From Silurus meridionalis (taxonomy: Eukaryota; Chordata; Actinopteri; Siluriformes; Siluridae): a stretch of DNA of 64,000 bases. The stretch spans positions 16,217,889 to 16,281,888 of the forward strand of contig NC_060896.1 in assembly GCF_014805685.1 (NCBI RefSeq), written 5' to 3'. The number at the start of each line of letters is the position of its first letter. Positions within the stretch are counted from its first letter, which is position 1. The notes beneath the pieces were generated by a model. The model had not been told where the DNA came from, did no database searches, and worked only from the letters and a program-made list of their open reading frames with translations. A program made the translations under genes and the position numbers. Shown here piece by piece: positions 46,731 through 58,976 of this stretch.

Positions 46731-47100
46731 GTTCTGAGAAGATTTTTGTGCACAGTGCAGTTGGATATAGTTAAGGGTTGACCAGCCTTATTAGAAATCA
46801 TGAACATATTGTTTTTTTCAAATTCCACTTTGCAAAACTTAATTTAAGAGGAAGATTAAAATGTCCAAGGTGTTGGGTATTATTTACACTATTGTACTAA
46901 AGAATCAGGGCTAGTAAAAAGCTAGTGATAAACCAGTGGTTATGAAATGATCAACAAAACTGTGTTGATATTTAGCAAAGTCTAGAAAACAATATTTCCT
47001 CTCTCTTCTCTTGCTCCCTGGGCACAACCCCACATGCTGCTAAGCTCTGTGTCCAAAGGAAGAAATCAAATACAATAAATTAATACAATTCCAAATCTGT
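46731..47100 (+). other. srpra: srpra 3' UTR (approximate)
   Basis: Non-coding sequence between the stop codon and the first good AATAAA with a downstream T/GT-rich stretch. The 3' limit is inferred. No repeat is recognised inside it. Confidence 0.6.
47074..47079 (+). promoter_or_regulatory. srpra: Likely poly(A) signal of srpra
   Basis: AATAAA lies 344 bp after the stop. It is followed within about 25 bp by a T-rich and TTGTTG element of the kind expected downstream of a cleavage site. Confidence 0.6.
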
Positions 47101-47237
47101 TTTTTTTTTGTTGCTCTTATCATTTCAGCAATATATATGAACAGTATCCATTCTTTCCTTCTCCCTTACCTCTACCCCCTTCCAGTATACATACTAATCT
47201 ATAATCAATACTATATAAAATTAGAATTTTTTATGTA

Positions 47238-47811
47238 CCGTATTTTTCGGATTATAAGCAGCTATTTTTTTCCCACGTTTTTGAACCTCGCGGCTTAAAC
47301 AACGAAGTGGCTAATTTATGAATTCTTCCTGGGTTTTTCCCGGTTTCACAAACTTCAAGCCAAAAAACTGAACCCCATAACATTAGACCAATGAAATGCC
47401 CGAACGGAAACGAAAAAACGCACCTCACCTGTGTTCTGAGCTGCACGGCATCGGGAGAAAAAACTTCCATCAGGTGATTTTTAAATGCACAACGATGCCA
47501 AAAGATAAACTCCGAGAGAAATAGTTGTGAAAGGAAGGAGGAAAGACAGTGAACCATGACTTTCTTGGTCGGCTACTGTTCAGATACAAGCCATTGTAAC
47601 GGGTGAAGGGAGAGCTCGCTTCTGGCATGCTATTCCCAAAATACCTCTATGCTCCTAAAGGAAGCGCAACATATTTCACCCGTTACACCGTGTGTCTTTC
47701 GTTAAAGCCTGTGTAAAGTACATTATTGTAGACATATTTATGCTTATTTATGTTAAAAATAAAAATATTTGTAAAATGCATTGGGTGCGCTTTATAGTCC
47801 GGAAATTAGGG
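47238..47811. mobile_element. pogo-like MITE, longer copy (574 bp)
   Basis: Same ends as 42745-43076, with TA flanks at 47236 and 47812. It has about 240 extra internal bases (47435-47690), including ATGCCAAAAGATAAACTCCG, a possible relic of a source-element coding start. Confidence 0.8.
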
Positions 47812-47813
47812 TA

Positions 47814-48411
47814 GTTTGTTTATGCACTTTCTTATATGTTAATTCTGATTCGGTAGGTTAAAAAGCTGACACTTTTACTTTCATATAATAAACAAATGGC
47901 CACTTGTTTTCAATGTCAGATATAGTCAGCCTCAAAATTATTGGTGCCTTTGGTAATGATGGGTTAGGTTAAGTACTTTAGGTATTTAGGTGCTATTAAA
48001 TGGATAGCAAAGACTTTCACTTTTGTTTTATGAATATGAGATGACAGAAACCAAAGTATCTTTTTGAATCATGAGAATGGGAAGTATTAAGACAAATCAA
48101 ACAAAAAAGATTGTATTCACTGTATGTGCATTATAAGTGTGGTTATAGATGCAATGTTTTCTAAAAGGATAACATCTAAAGATTTATGTTTAGTTTTTAA
48201 GATTTTTTCACTTATACAATTTGACGCCATCTTACATTCCAACAAACTTTGTATTTGAACTAAAACTGGTTTCACCCTAGATGACAGTGAGAAGGAAGGT
48301 TATACAAACAAAAACCTAATACATTATGTACTTCATTTATAAAATGTTAAATTAAATTATATTAAAAAAAATGTCTGATATACCCCATGTCCCTCCTCTG
48401 CACATTCCTCA
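47814..48411. other. Intergenic spacer, nothing recognised
   Basis: AT-rich sequence downstream of srpra. Confidence 0.4.
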
Positions 48412-48413
48412 TA

Positions 48414-49267
48414 CAGTGGTGTGAAAAAGTGATTGCCCCCTTCCTGATTTCTTATTTTTTGCATGCTTGTCACACTTTGTTTCAGATCATCAAACTAATT
48501 CAAATATTAGTAAAAGATAACACAAGTGAACACAACATACAGTTTTTAAATAAAGGTTTTTATTATTGATGGAAAAAATCCAAAACTACATGGCCCTGTG
48601 TGAAAAAGTGTTTGCCCCCTAAACCTAATAACTGGTTGAGCCACCCTTAAGAGTAACAACTGCAATCAAGTGTTTGCGATAACTCACAATGAGTCGGTTA
48701 CTGCGCTGTGGAGAAATTTTGGTCCACGCATCTATGCAGGATTGTTGTAATTCAGCCACATTGGAGGGTTTTCAAGTATGATCCGCCTTTTTAAGGTCAT
48801 GCCACAGCATCTCAATAGGATTTAGGTCAGGACTTTGACTAGGCCACTCCAAAGTCTTTAATTTGTTTTCCTTCAGCCATTCAGAGGTGGACTTGCTGCT
48901 GTGGTTTGGATTATTGTCCTGCTGCAGAACCCAAGTTTGCTTCAGCTTGAGGTCACGAACAGATGGCCAGACATTCTCCTTCAGGAATTTTTGGTAAACA
49001 GCTGAATTCATGGTTCCATTTATCACAGCAAGTCTTCCAGGACAAAACAACTCCAGACCATCACACTACCACCACCATATTTTACTGTTGGTATGATGCT
49101 CTTTTTCTGAAATAAAGTGTTACTTTTACGCCAGATGTAATGGGGACACACCTTCCAGAAAGTTCAACTTTTGTCTCGTCAATCCACAGAGTATTTTTCC
49201 AAAAGTCTTGGGGATCATCAAGATGAGCATTCATGTTCTTTTTGCTCAGCAGTGGTTTTGGTCTTTT
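48414..49267 (-). mobile_element. Tc1-like transposon, 5' part lost
   Basis: Starts CAGTGGTGTGAAAAAGTG after a TA (48412). The minus strand encodes [44 protein letters not shown] (second Asp) and PDLNPIEMLW (third Glu intact). A frameshift and stop separate the halves. Coding sequence ends at KKNMNAHL, so the N-terminal HTH region and the outer terminus are missing. Confidence 0.9.
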
Positions 49268-49281
49268 TATATATATATACA

Positions 49282-49745
49282 CACAGTGTTGTGCTCGTTA
49301 CTTGTACAGTTACTCGTTACTTCATTCAAAAAGTAACTCCGTTACTTTGTTGATTACTTACACCAAAAAGTAATGCGTTACTGTTAAAAGTAACTTTTTA
49401 GTTACTTTTTTAAAGAACCTTCTTTAATGTTCTCATTAATGCCCTTTTATGCGTTATGGTCTATACAAACACAAAACTGACTTAAACACAAAGTAATTTT
49501 TAAACACAATTTTATTAAAGTCAGACCAGCACAAACTGAATATATCACATCTCTTAAACATGTTCCTTTCACAGCTGAAGTATGAAAACTATCAACAATG
49601 TAGAACAGAACACCGGGTTAGCGCATAGCTTCTAGCTTCTTAGGCATGGAGGTCCTGGAGCAGCTTCAACAGATTGGAGTTGCTGTTTATCGCAGTAGAT
49701 ACGAGCTTCGAACCAGAAATACACAGCTTACATTTGACTTAAATT
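49282..49745. mobile_element. hAT-like MITE end (GTTACT-rich)
   Basis: CAGTGTTGTGCTCGTTACTT and repeated GTAACT/AGTTAC motifs (49285-49410) are typical of a fish hAT MITE terminus (AACGCGTTACT-like). No right end was located. Confidence 0.55.
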
Positions 49746-49749
49746 AATT

Positions 49750-50645
49750 TTTTTTTTTTTCATAACTATTATTTGTCTTTTACTGGAAAAAAAATCATAT
49801 TTTAGTTAAAACATTTTCTGTCACAGCACCTATTCATTTATCGTTTAGTTATTGCACTTTTTAAAGTTTTTTCATAAAATTATGCTAATGAATATAAGAT
49901 TCATATTTTAATAATAACTATCACATATGTGTGTATATAATGGGCAAAATTTGATTTGCCATGTCTCCTTTTTTCGTTCTCTTTTTCACTTTTTAATTGA
50001 TTTTAATAAAATTATGCTTATATAAAAATATACATTTTAAAAATAACATTAAAATGAACAACGATTTTGTTTTGTCAAAATATTATTTGTCATGCCTTTT
50101 CATTTTTTTGTTTACTTATTGTATCTTTTAACTATTTTTCATTAAACTTTTCAAATTAATATTAAAATGAAAATGTTCTTATAACTATCAGAATTCGATG
50201 ACAATTATGATAATGTTAATTCATATTTTCATAATTATCTTTGTTTGCCATATTTTAGTTCCAATAAATTTATATTTTCATTAATATATTTTTATAGGAA
50301 AAAAATCTTATTTTTGTCAAATCTGTCATGTTTTGACAAAATATGATTTGTTTTGACACCTTTTTGTTTTTCATTCACTTTTTATATTTTAAATCGGTTT
50401 TTCATAAAATTGTGCTAATGAATATAAAAATTCATATTTTAATAATCATATTTTTATGAAAAACAAATAAATTATAAATGTGGCTTTTTTTGTTCCCTTA
50501 TTCCACCATCAAATTATGCAAATATATATAAAATATAATATTTTTCATTATTATTTTCTTTATGAAAAAAGTTTTTTAAACTTATTTGTCATTTCTCTGT
50601 TTTTCGTTGCCTTGTTGCACTTTTAAACGTTCTTTTATGAATTAT
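49750..50645. repeat. AT-rich degenerate tandem array, left arm
   Basis: A loosely repeated unit of roughly 130-150 bp (ATAAAATTATGCTAATGAAT, CATATTTTAATAAT, TTTGTCATG, TTTTTCATT). It recurs in inverse orientation at 51260-51560 beyond a GC-rich core. Confidence 0.6.
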
Positions 50646-50649
50646 GTGT

Positions 50650-51250
50650 CAGGGATCACGCCCCCCTCTGCAGCTGTCATGCTGCCACTATCTCTGCCAC
50701 TCCCGGCTTTAACTACAGACACCTGTCACTCGTTAACTATGCACCTTTATAAATGACCGTTCTAGAGTCACAGACTGTTGGTTCTTGAATGTCATGCTAC
50801 CGGTCTCGTGGACCCGCAACCGCCAGCATTTCCCGTTGGAGAAATTGGCGGGTCTCTCCAACGATCTTTTGGGTGGAGATAGAGGAAGCAGACCGCTGGA
50901 GGGGGGCAGCGCCCTGAAACACAGCCAGTGGCAGGGCTAACAAACTGGCCTCCTGTCTCTGATCGGCTGGAACAGCGCCAGGTGGGGGGAGACGCCCGCT
51001 GGAGGGGGGCTGTGCTCTAAAGCCCATCCAGTGGCAGAGCCAACGGCCTGGCCTCAAGGTGGCGCTGCATAGCATGAGGTGTACACCGCCCTCCAAGACG
51101 TAATCCTTCGGGACTTGCACGCCATGGCCCGTTTGTTTAAAGCAAGGGTGACCCTTAGGTCAGCCGGCTTCTTCTAGGGCCTACAGCATCGCCAGGGGCC
51201 CCTAGGCCTTCCCCATTGGGATCGAATGGCAACACCCTCTTTCTGGGCTA
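50650..51250 (+). repeat. GC-rich core, possible LTR plus gag-like fragment
   Basis: Begins GTCAGGGATCACGCCCCCC and has a CTTTATAAATGA TATA-like box (50747), reminiscent of a Ty3/Gypsy LTR start. Downstream GC-rich open stretches include an imperfect duplication about 100 bp apart (CGCTGGAGGGGGGCAGCG at 50893, CGCTGGAGGGGGGCTGTG at 50997). No domain is certain and no closing LTR is seen. Confidence 0.4.
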
Positions 51251-51259
51251 CACAATTCT

Positions 51260-51560
51260 TAAGCGTAATTCATTAAAAAAAAACATTTATAAGTGCTAAT
51301 AAAAAACAAAAAAAGTGACATGGCAAATGATGTTTTTACAACAAAAAAAAATCTATTTAAAATATGTTAATGAAAATATATATTTTTTATATTTATTTGC
51401 ATAAATTGATAAAAAAAAATGTAAAAAGTGGAATAAGAGATCGAAAAATGTGACGTGACAAATCAAATTTCAGCCAAAATGTGACTGTTTTTAATAAAAA
51501 TAATAATAATTATAATTATTAAAATCTACATTTTTATACTCATTGGCACAATTTCATGAA
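51260..51560. repeat. AT-rich degenerate array, inverted right arm
   Basis: GTGACATGGCAAATGATG, ATATGTTAATGAAAATATAT and related strings are reverse-complement versions of the units at 49750-50645. Confidence 0.55.
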
Positions 51561-51569
51561 AAAACATTA

Positions 51570-52705
51570 AAAATCCGATTTGCGATTTAAATTGATTTTT
51601 TTCCCCCTGCTTAAAAACAATCTGCATATGACAAAGAAAATGTTTATAATAAAGTTTATTTAGCCTTCTGGATTATAACCCACTTTGGGCAATCAAAAAC
51701 AACAAGCCAAAAATACAAGATGGCAGGCCCTGCCATTGTAAATTGTGAAAATAGAACGTAACATAACATAAAATGAGCAAACCTACAAAGAAAATTTTTT
51801 TACGAGTGTTTAAATGTGGAACATGATTGAAAATGCACCTGAGGTTTTGAGTGATTTTGCCTTTACTTTTCTCCTAAACTCCACAGTAAAATTATTTTAA
51901 ATCTAAGAGTAATAGACAGGGACACTGTAAATAAGTATTTGAAAGATTGAGCAAACCTATAAAGAAAAATGTTTTATGAGTGATTGAATGTTAACATGGT
52001 TAAAAATGCAGTGATGCTTGGAGTGATTTTGCCTTACATTTTTTTTAAAACTCCACAGTACAATGAGTTGAAATTTCAAATAAGAATATAATAGACAGGG
52101 AGATTCTAAATAAGAATTATTTGACAGATTGAGCAAACCTAAAAAAAAAAATGTTTTATGAGTGTTTGAATATGGTGATTCAAATGCTCTGATTTTTCTT
52201 TTTCTTAACGGAAACGCCGTTCTGAAGCGTCTTTACATGTATTTTGATCGCTTCCACCACCCATACCGTACGTGTACGATTAGACACGCAACACTAAACA
52301 AAGTGCGGCTGCTTAGCCGTGTATTTTCAAGATGCGGCTGGCTTAACCGCAGTCTTGTGCTGCCGCTGTTTTGCGTTTCGTAGGGCCCTACATCTCTCCC
52401 ACTCGACAACATGCCTCTGTTTGAGGTGCTGAAGTAAATTGGCGGTACTGCTACCTTTGCTTGCAACAGCCTTCAAACACACATTGCAGCGGGGTGTTGT
52501 TTGTGCTGTGTCTGACGCAGCAAAACCGAACCAATTCCAAATTACAGATGACACTGTGCCTTTCTTGGGAACTAGTTCTTCTGCTCACTGCCATGTTGTT
52601 TGTGTATCTCTATGGCAAACGCGCTGGGGGAGGGCTGAGTTCGTTCGAAACTGTGGAAGCCCAGAGAGGGGCCGTCGGCAGACATTAAAGAGAAACCCAG
52701 CCCTA
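51570..52705 (-). mobile_element. hAT element copy with BED finger (family of 21601)
   Basis: The minus strand begins TAGGGCTGGGTTTCTCTTTA (52705) and ends near TTTAAATCGCAAATCGGATT (51571). It shares TTTAAATCGCAAATCGGATT with the 21601 MITE. It keeps more coding sequence: a BED finger FGFAASDTAQTTPRCNVCLK (C-x2-C), then [13 protein letters not shown] (H-x4-H) at 52327-52554. The transposase catalytic part is absent. Confidence 0.82.
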
Positions 52706-53007
52706 CCGTGTGCTTTGTGGCTCTAAGGGATAGGTCGGCAGCGCAACACAACTCCTTAATATCAACAGCCCTGGAGCTAAGTTCCTCGTCTACGATCGAT
52801 CGATCTCACAGAATTGCAAAAAGTAGCAATCGTGCAAATAGTGAAGATAAATATGTAGCATGTGAATAAACATAAAGCTATAGCAGTGCAGAGATGTGTG
52901 GACATCATTAAGAAGTACAGATAGACTATGGCATTGAAGAGGAAATATGCAGAAAAGGAAGGTTATAATATTATAGCATTTAAGAAATGTGCAAGCTGAA
53001 TAAACAA

Positions 53008-53009
<2 letters not shown>
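52706..53009. other. Intergenic spacer, nothing recognised
   Basis: Short non-coding stretch before a (TA)n run. Confidence 0.4.

Positions 53010-53010
<1 letters not shown>

Positions 53011-53066
<56 letters not shown>
53011..53066. repeat. (TA)n microsatellite, left flank of Tc1
   Basis: TA run directly left of the Tc1 element at 53076. The matching run right of the element (54648-54700) shows that the transposon landed in or next to a TA microsatellite. Confidence 0.95.
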
Positions 53067-53072
<6 letters not shown>

Positions 53073-53075
53073 ATA

Positions 53076-54644
53076 CAGTGAGGAAAATAAGTATTTGAAC
53101 ACCCTGCTAATGTGCAAGTTCTCCCACTTAGAAATCATGGAGGGGTCTGAAATTGTCATCATAGGTGCATGTCCACTGTGAGAGACATAATCTAAAAAAA
53201 AAATCCAGAAATCACAATATATGATTTTTAAACTATTTATTTGTATGATACAGCTGCAAATAAGTATTTGAACACCTGTCTATCAGCTAGAATTCTGACC
53301 CTCAAAGACCTGTTAGTCTGCCTTTAAAATATCCACCTCCACTACATTTATTATCCTAAATTAGATGCACCTGTTTGAGGTCGTTAGCCGCATAAAGACA
53401 CCTGCCCACCACATACAATCAGTAAGAATCCAACTACTAACATGGCCAAGACCAAAGAGCTGTCCAAAGACACTAGAGACAAAATTGTACACCTCCACAA
53501 GGCTGGAAAGGGCTACAGGGAAATTGCCACGCAGCTTGGTGAAAAAAGGTCCACTGGTCGAGCAATCATTAGAAAATGGAAGAAGCTAAACATGACTGTC
53601 AATCTCCCTCGGACTGGGGCTCCATGCAAGATCTCACCTCGTGGGGTCTCAATGATCCTAAGGAAGGTGAGAAATCAGCCCAGAACTACACGGGAGGAGC
53701 TGGTCAATGACCTGAAAAGAGCTGGGACCACCGTTTTCAAGGTTACTGTTGGTAATACACTAAGACGTCATGGTTTGAAATCATGCATGGCACGGAAGGT
53801 TCCCCTGCTTAAACCAGCACATGTCCAGGCACGTCTTAAGTTTTCCAATTACCATTTGGATGATCCAGAGGAGTCATGGGAGAAAGTCATGTGGTCAGAT
53901 GAGACCAAAATAGAACATTTGGGTCATAATTCCACTAAACGTGTTTGGAGGAAGAAGAACGATGAGTACCATCCCAAGAACACCATCCCTACTGTAAAGC
54001 ATGGGGGTGGTAGCATCATGCTTTGGGGGTGTTTTTCTGCACATGGGACAGGGCGACTGCACTGTATTAAGGAGAGGATGACCGGGGCCATGTATTGAGA
54101 GATTTTGGGGAACAACCTCCTTCCCTCACTTAGAGCATTGAAGATGGGTCGAGGCTGGGTCTTCCAACATGACAATGACCCGAAGCACACAGCCAGGATA
54201 ACCAAGGAGTGGCTCTGTAAGAAGCATATCAAGGTTCTGGTGTGGCCTAGCCAGTCTCCAGATAGGGAATCTTTGGAGGGAGCTCAAACTCTGTGTTTCT
54301 CAGCGACAGGCCAGAAACCTGACTAAACTAGAGAAGATCTGTGTGGAGGCGTGGGCCAAAATCCCTCCTGCAGTGTGTGCAAACCTAGTGAAAAACTACA
54401 GGAAACGTTTGACCTCTGTAATTGCAAACAAAGGCTACTGTACCAAATATTAACATTGACTTTCTCAGGTGTTTAAATACTTATTTGCAGCTGTATCATA
54501 CAAATAAATAGTTAAAAAATCATTCATTGTGATTTCTGGATTTTGTTTTTTAGATTATGTCTCTCACAGTGGACATGAACCTACGATGACAATTTCAGAG
54601 TGGGAGAACTTGCAAGCAGGGTGTTCAAATACTTATTATCCTCA

Positions 54645-54647
<3 letters not shown>
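53076..54647 (+). mobile_element. Tc1-like transposon, second copy of the 40219 family
   Basis: Same ends (CAGTGAGGAAAATAAGTATT; CTCACTG) and TA flanks, 1572 bp. Closely matches 40219-41825 along its length, so the family amplified fairly recently. Confidence 0.95.
53442..54450 (+). pseudogene. Tc1-like transposase, nonsense and deletion
   Basis: Opens like the 40583 protein ([20 protein letters not shown]) and stays in frame through [11 protein letters not shown]. It then stops at 54096-54098, where TGC became TGA (after GAMY). Further on, about 11 bp are lost in the SPDLNPI region near 54262, removing the third catalytic residue. D at HDNDPKHT is retained in the downstream frame. Confidence 0.93.

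Positions 54648-54700
<53 letters not shown>
54648..54700. repeat. (TA)n microsatellite between Tc1 and LTR-like block
   Basis: Runs from the Tc1 right end to the TGTAGCG start of the next element. Confidence 0.95.
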
Positions 54701-54703
<3 letters not shown>

Positions 54704-56464
54704 AGCGACTGGGGGATAAGAGGGACAAACTTATAATACAGATAAATTGAGTATATAGTTGGAAGCACAGTCTGCCCGCTTTCTCCACCATTATATGTAG
54801 CGAATTTAGCTCGCAAAGAAAAGGGAATATTTATAAGTAATTATAACGTGTTATAGTTACTCCTAAATATTTAAATTAAGTTGAATTGATGGTAATGGAA
54901 TTAACATTACACTTATTTGTCTGTTCGTCCGCAAACAGACAGTATAATTTTATATTAATTCTATAAAAGAGGTATCTCCCTGGCCAAGAAAGACGTAACC
55001 CCCTTTTACTTTATACCGTAAATTAAATTAATTAAATAGAGCATGTAGTTCAGACCTAATGTTTGCAGGAACTTGCATTTATGGAACATACTCAGAGACG
55101 ATCACTTATGAAAAATACGGCGTTTAATGAATGAGACAAACACAACATAAAACTAACTACACAAACAAACAAACAAAAAGAAATAAAGAAAATAAAATTA
55201 AAATAAAATAAAATAAACGAAAGTTGAAATTATGAAAGGAGGAAGGGAAAGGAATAAGGAGGTAAAAGGAGGAAAGGGCAGCTTACTTCAAATTAATCAC
55301 ATCCTAACTGAGATATCGTCACGGAAATTTAAATTCGCCTTAATATTAAGGGGCTCAAACTTAACACGCATCTAAATTAGTTGGTAAACCGGTTACTTGC
55401 ATTGACTTGTTGCACAAGAGTCTGGATGCGCTAGACAAAAGAATCTTGGACGAGTCGGTTAGGATGGAGTCAGATGTTCTTCCAGCTTCTCCTGAAGATC
55501 AGAGCAGTTGGTGTTTTGAAGATAAAGCTTGCTGGAAGATCTCAAAAGAGATTTGAGATCTCGTCCCGAAGAATCGCTGCTGAACTGTTCAAGCGTCCGA
55601 CTCTCCAGGCCATCGGGCCCCAGACGCCGGGCCCCGGGGTCCGAGCCTTCCGGTCGAGCCGAGTGAGCGAGTTGCTCTCTTGACTGATCTCTGACTGGAC
55701 CCGACTGCACTCTGACTGGCCCGATTAGTTGGGTTCAAGATGTTTTAAAGGTCCTGAACCCCACCCATCCTTGGGGAAATGGCCAATGCTATGGCCTGAA
55801 ATTTTGGAGGGAAAAACTTCCTTTGTTCATGCATCTGTGGGCATGGTTTCCGGCTATACTTGCTTTTGGAGGACTTTAAAGTTTTATTCAAAGTGAATTA
55901 AGACGGTATGGTACATTTCATGATAAAATGTACCATTATTTGAAAAATAAAGAAACAGATAATTTTGCGCTCATTTGGATACTAAACATGAAAGGGAATG
56001 ACAGTATGAGGCAGAGGTACATTAACTTACAGAGATCAGTAATTAACTGATGTTAATACAATGTTGTATTCTGATAAATAAAATGCACCGTTGTCAGGAA
56101 AGTAAAGAACAGATAATTCTAAGTCAATCAAGCCTTAAGAAGAAAAGAAACAACATTTAACACAGAGTTATATTACTAAACATTTTAAGGTTTGAATATT
56201 ATTGATGTAGAGTTAAACACTTGCTTTATTTATAGTAGAAGATACAAACAAGATGTATGTTTGTATCATGTGAAATGGGACATTCTATTTATTATTTAAT
56301 TAATAAAAGAATGCTCCCTTTCGGTGTGTGTGTCTGCATATGTGTGTGTGTCACAAACAGACATACTGGGGCCAAGTTCCGAGAGTGAATTGTTTTATGG
56401 TCTGAGGGTCGCTGTGAATTCAACCAGAGAGGCCAGGGGGGTTATCTGGTTTTCGGTGTGGTGT

Positions 56465-56540
<76 letters not shown>

Positions 56541-56699
56541 TATAGAGACCGGCTTGTGTTATCAGTCTTCCGGGGGAGAGTGTGACACTTTACTTATACA
56601 CCACCCCAATAAAAGTTTTACCTTTTGATTGAGATGTAGATGTCATAGGTTAAAAGGAATGCCTGGGACATGAAGTCTAAATGACCTGTGCCAGACGCT

Positions 56700-56702
<3 letters not shown>
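54701..56702 (+). mobile_element. TG...CA block of 2.0 kb, probable large solo LTR
   Basis: Begins TGTAGCGACTGG and ends CCAGACGCTACA, short inverted ends of LTR type, with ATAT on both sides. An AATAAA lies at about 56609, near the right end, as expected for an LTR read on the + strand. A polypurine/AT-rich section lies at 55140-55260, a GC-rich section at 55590-55660, and a long (GT)n at 56470-56539. No retroviral genes are seen. The class (ERV or other long-LTR element) is not determined. Confidence 0.65.
56464..56539. repeat. (GT)n microsatellite
   Basis: Nearly perfect GT repeat inside the LTR-like block. Confidence 0.95.

Positions 56703-56746
<44 letters not shown>
56703..56746. repeat. 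(TA)n microsatellite
   Basis: TA run between the LTR-like block and a Tc1 inverted-repeat fragment. Confidence 0.95.
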
Positions 56747-56751
<5 letters not shown>

Positions 56752-56792
56752 TATATACAGTACAGACCAAAAGTTTATATATATTATATATA

Positions 56793-58496
56793 CAGTACAG
56801 ACCAAAAGTTTGGACACACCTGCTCATTCAAAGAGTTTTCTTTATTTTCATGACTATGAATTAACACATGTGGAGTTATATACATAACAAAAAAGTGAAC
56901 TGAAAATATGTCATATTGTAGGTTCTTCAAAGTAGGCATCAAGAGAATGCCAAGAGTGTGCAAAGCAGTAATCTAAGCAAAAGGTGGCTACTTTGAAGAA
57001 CCTACAACCTTCAGTTGTTTCACACTTTTTTGTTATGTATATAATTCCACGTGTTAATTCATAGTTTTGATGCCTTCAGAGGTAGTCACCTGAAATGGTC
57101 TTCCAACAGTCTTGAAGGAGTTCCCAGAGATGCTTAGCACTTGTTGGCCCTTTTGCCTTCACTCTGCGGTCCAGCTCACCCCAAACCATCTCGATTGGGT
57201 TCATGTCCGGTGACTGTGGAGGCCAGGTCATCTGGCACAGCACCCCATCACTCTCCTTCTTGGTCAAATAGCCCTTACACAGCCTGGAGGTGTGTTTGGG
57301 GGTCATTGTCCTGTTGAAAAATAAATGATGGTCCAACTAAACGCAAACCGGATGGAATAGCATGCCGCTGCAAGATGGTGTGGTATGCCTTCAATTTTGA
57401 ATAAATCCCCAACAGTGTCACCAGCAAAGCACCCCCACACCATCACACCTCCTCCTCCATGCTTCATGGTGGGAACCAGGCATGTAGAGTACATCCTTTT
57501 ACCTTTTCTGTGTCGCACAAAAACACGGTGGTTGGAACCAAAGATCTCAGATTTTGGACTCATCAGACCAAAGCACAGATTTCCACTTGTCAAATGTCCA
57601 TTCCTTGTGTTCTTTAGCCCAAACAAGCCTCTTCTGCTTGTTGCCTTTCTTTAGCAGTGGTTTCCTAGCAGATATTCTACCATGAAGGCCTGATTCACAC
57701 AGTCTCCTCTTAACAGTTGTTGTAGAGATGTGTCTGCTGCTAGAACTCTGTGTGCCATTGACCTGGTCTCTAATCTGAGCTGCTGTTAACCTGCGATTTC
57801 TGAGGCTGGTGACTCGGATGAACTTATCCTCTGCAGCAGAGGTGACTCTTGGTCTTCCTTTCCTGGGGCGGTCCGCATGTGAGCCAGTTTTTTTGTAGCG
57901 CTTGATGGTTTTTGTGACTGCACTTGGGGACACTTTCAAAGTTTTCCCAATTTTTCAGTCTGACCTTCATTTCTTAAAGTAATGATGGCCACTCGTTTTT
58001 CTGTACTTAGCTGCTTTTTTCTTGACATAATACACGTTCTAACAGTCTATTCAGTAGGACTATCAGCTGTGTATCCACCGGACTTCTGCACAACACAACT
58101 GATGGTCCCAACCCCATTTATAAGGCAAGAAATCACACTTATTAAACCTGACAGGGCACACCTGTGAAGTGAAAACCATTTCAGGTGACTACCTCTTGAA
58201 GCTCATCAAGAGAATGCCAAGAGTGTGCAAAGCAGTAATCAAAGTAAAAGGTGGCTACTTTGAAGAACCTACAATATGACATATTTTCAGTTGTTTCACA
58301 CTTTTTTGTTATGTATATAACACTTTTTTTTGTTATGTACAATGAAGGCATCTAAACTATGAATGAACACATGTGGAATTCCACGTGTTCATTCATAGTT
58401 TTGATGCCTTCATTGTGACTCTACAATTTTCATAGTCATGAAAATAAAGAAAACTCTTTGAATGAGAAGGTGTGTCCAAACTTTTGGTCTGTACTG
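56793..58496 (-). mobile_element. Tc1-like transposon, CAGTACAGA family, rearranged
   Basis: Ends CAGTACAGACCAAAAGTTTG (56793) and CTGTACTG (58496), TA flanked. An extra piece of the same inverted repeat lies just outside at 56758-56777. The left terminal repeat contains a misplaced, inverted piece (56936-57010), and the right one holds a self-complementary duplication (58341-58414). Confidence 0.93.
57075..58030 (-). pseudogene. Tc1-like transposase, frameshifted
   Basis: Starts near 58030 with a [18 protein letters not shown]-terminus, then loses bases (GGTCAG-ACTGAAAAATT) before the [23 protein letters not shown]. The [20 protein letters not shown] region and WSDESKI follow, and then VKHGGGG-type DDE sequence. 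One extra C in the run after DND (57296-57305) shifts the frame. The third catalytic Glu (PDMNPIEMVW) is intact. Confidence 0.92.
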
Positions 58497-58617
58497 TATG
58501 TACAGTAAGGATATAAAGATACATATAGATAAAAAATAATGCAGATGTAATGAGTAGTAAAAAAGATATTCTATGTAATATGTACATTGTATGTACAACT
58601 GTACAGAGATTGAGAGA

Positions 58618-58902
58618 TTGTCAATCAAATTAAATATTTAATCGCAACTTAATCGCACAGTTCTATCTGTTCTAAATGTACCATATAATAATACGTCCTG
58701 TTTGTAATACTTTAAGCAACGTGGACAAGGAGAAATATGGATGCAACATAGAGCATGAAGACAAAAAAATATTGTAAATGTTTTTAACTATTAATGGTGG
58801 TTTAAATTACGTAAATCTTCAGGACACAAACGGAACCTTTGCTACGTTTCCACACGGACAGTTAATGAGTTGATACCGGAGAAACTGCACCTCTTAAAGA
58901 AG

Positions 58903-58976
<74 letters not shown>

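Noticed and set aside
50797..51120. 107-aa minus-strand frame as a host gene
   Set aside because: No recognised family. It lies in a GC-rich duplicated stretch that looks like retroelement sequence.
55459..55710. Short GC-rich open frame in the LTR-like block
   Set aside because: No domain, overlapping frames on both strands, and it lies inside a TG...CA repeat.
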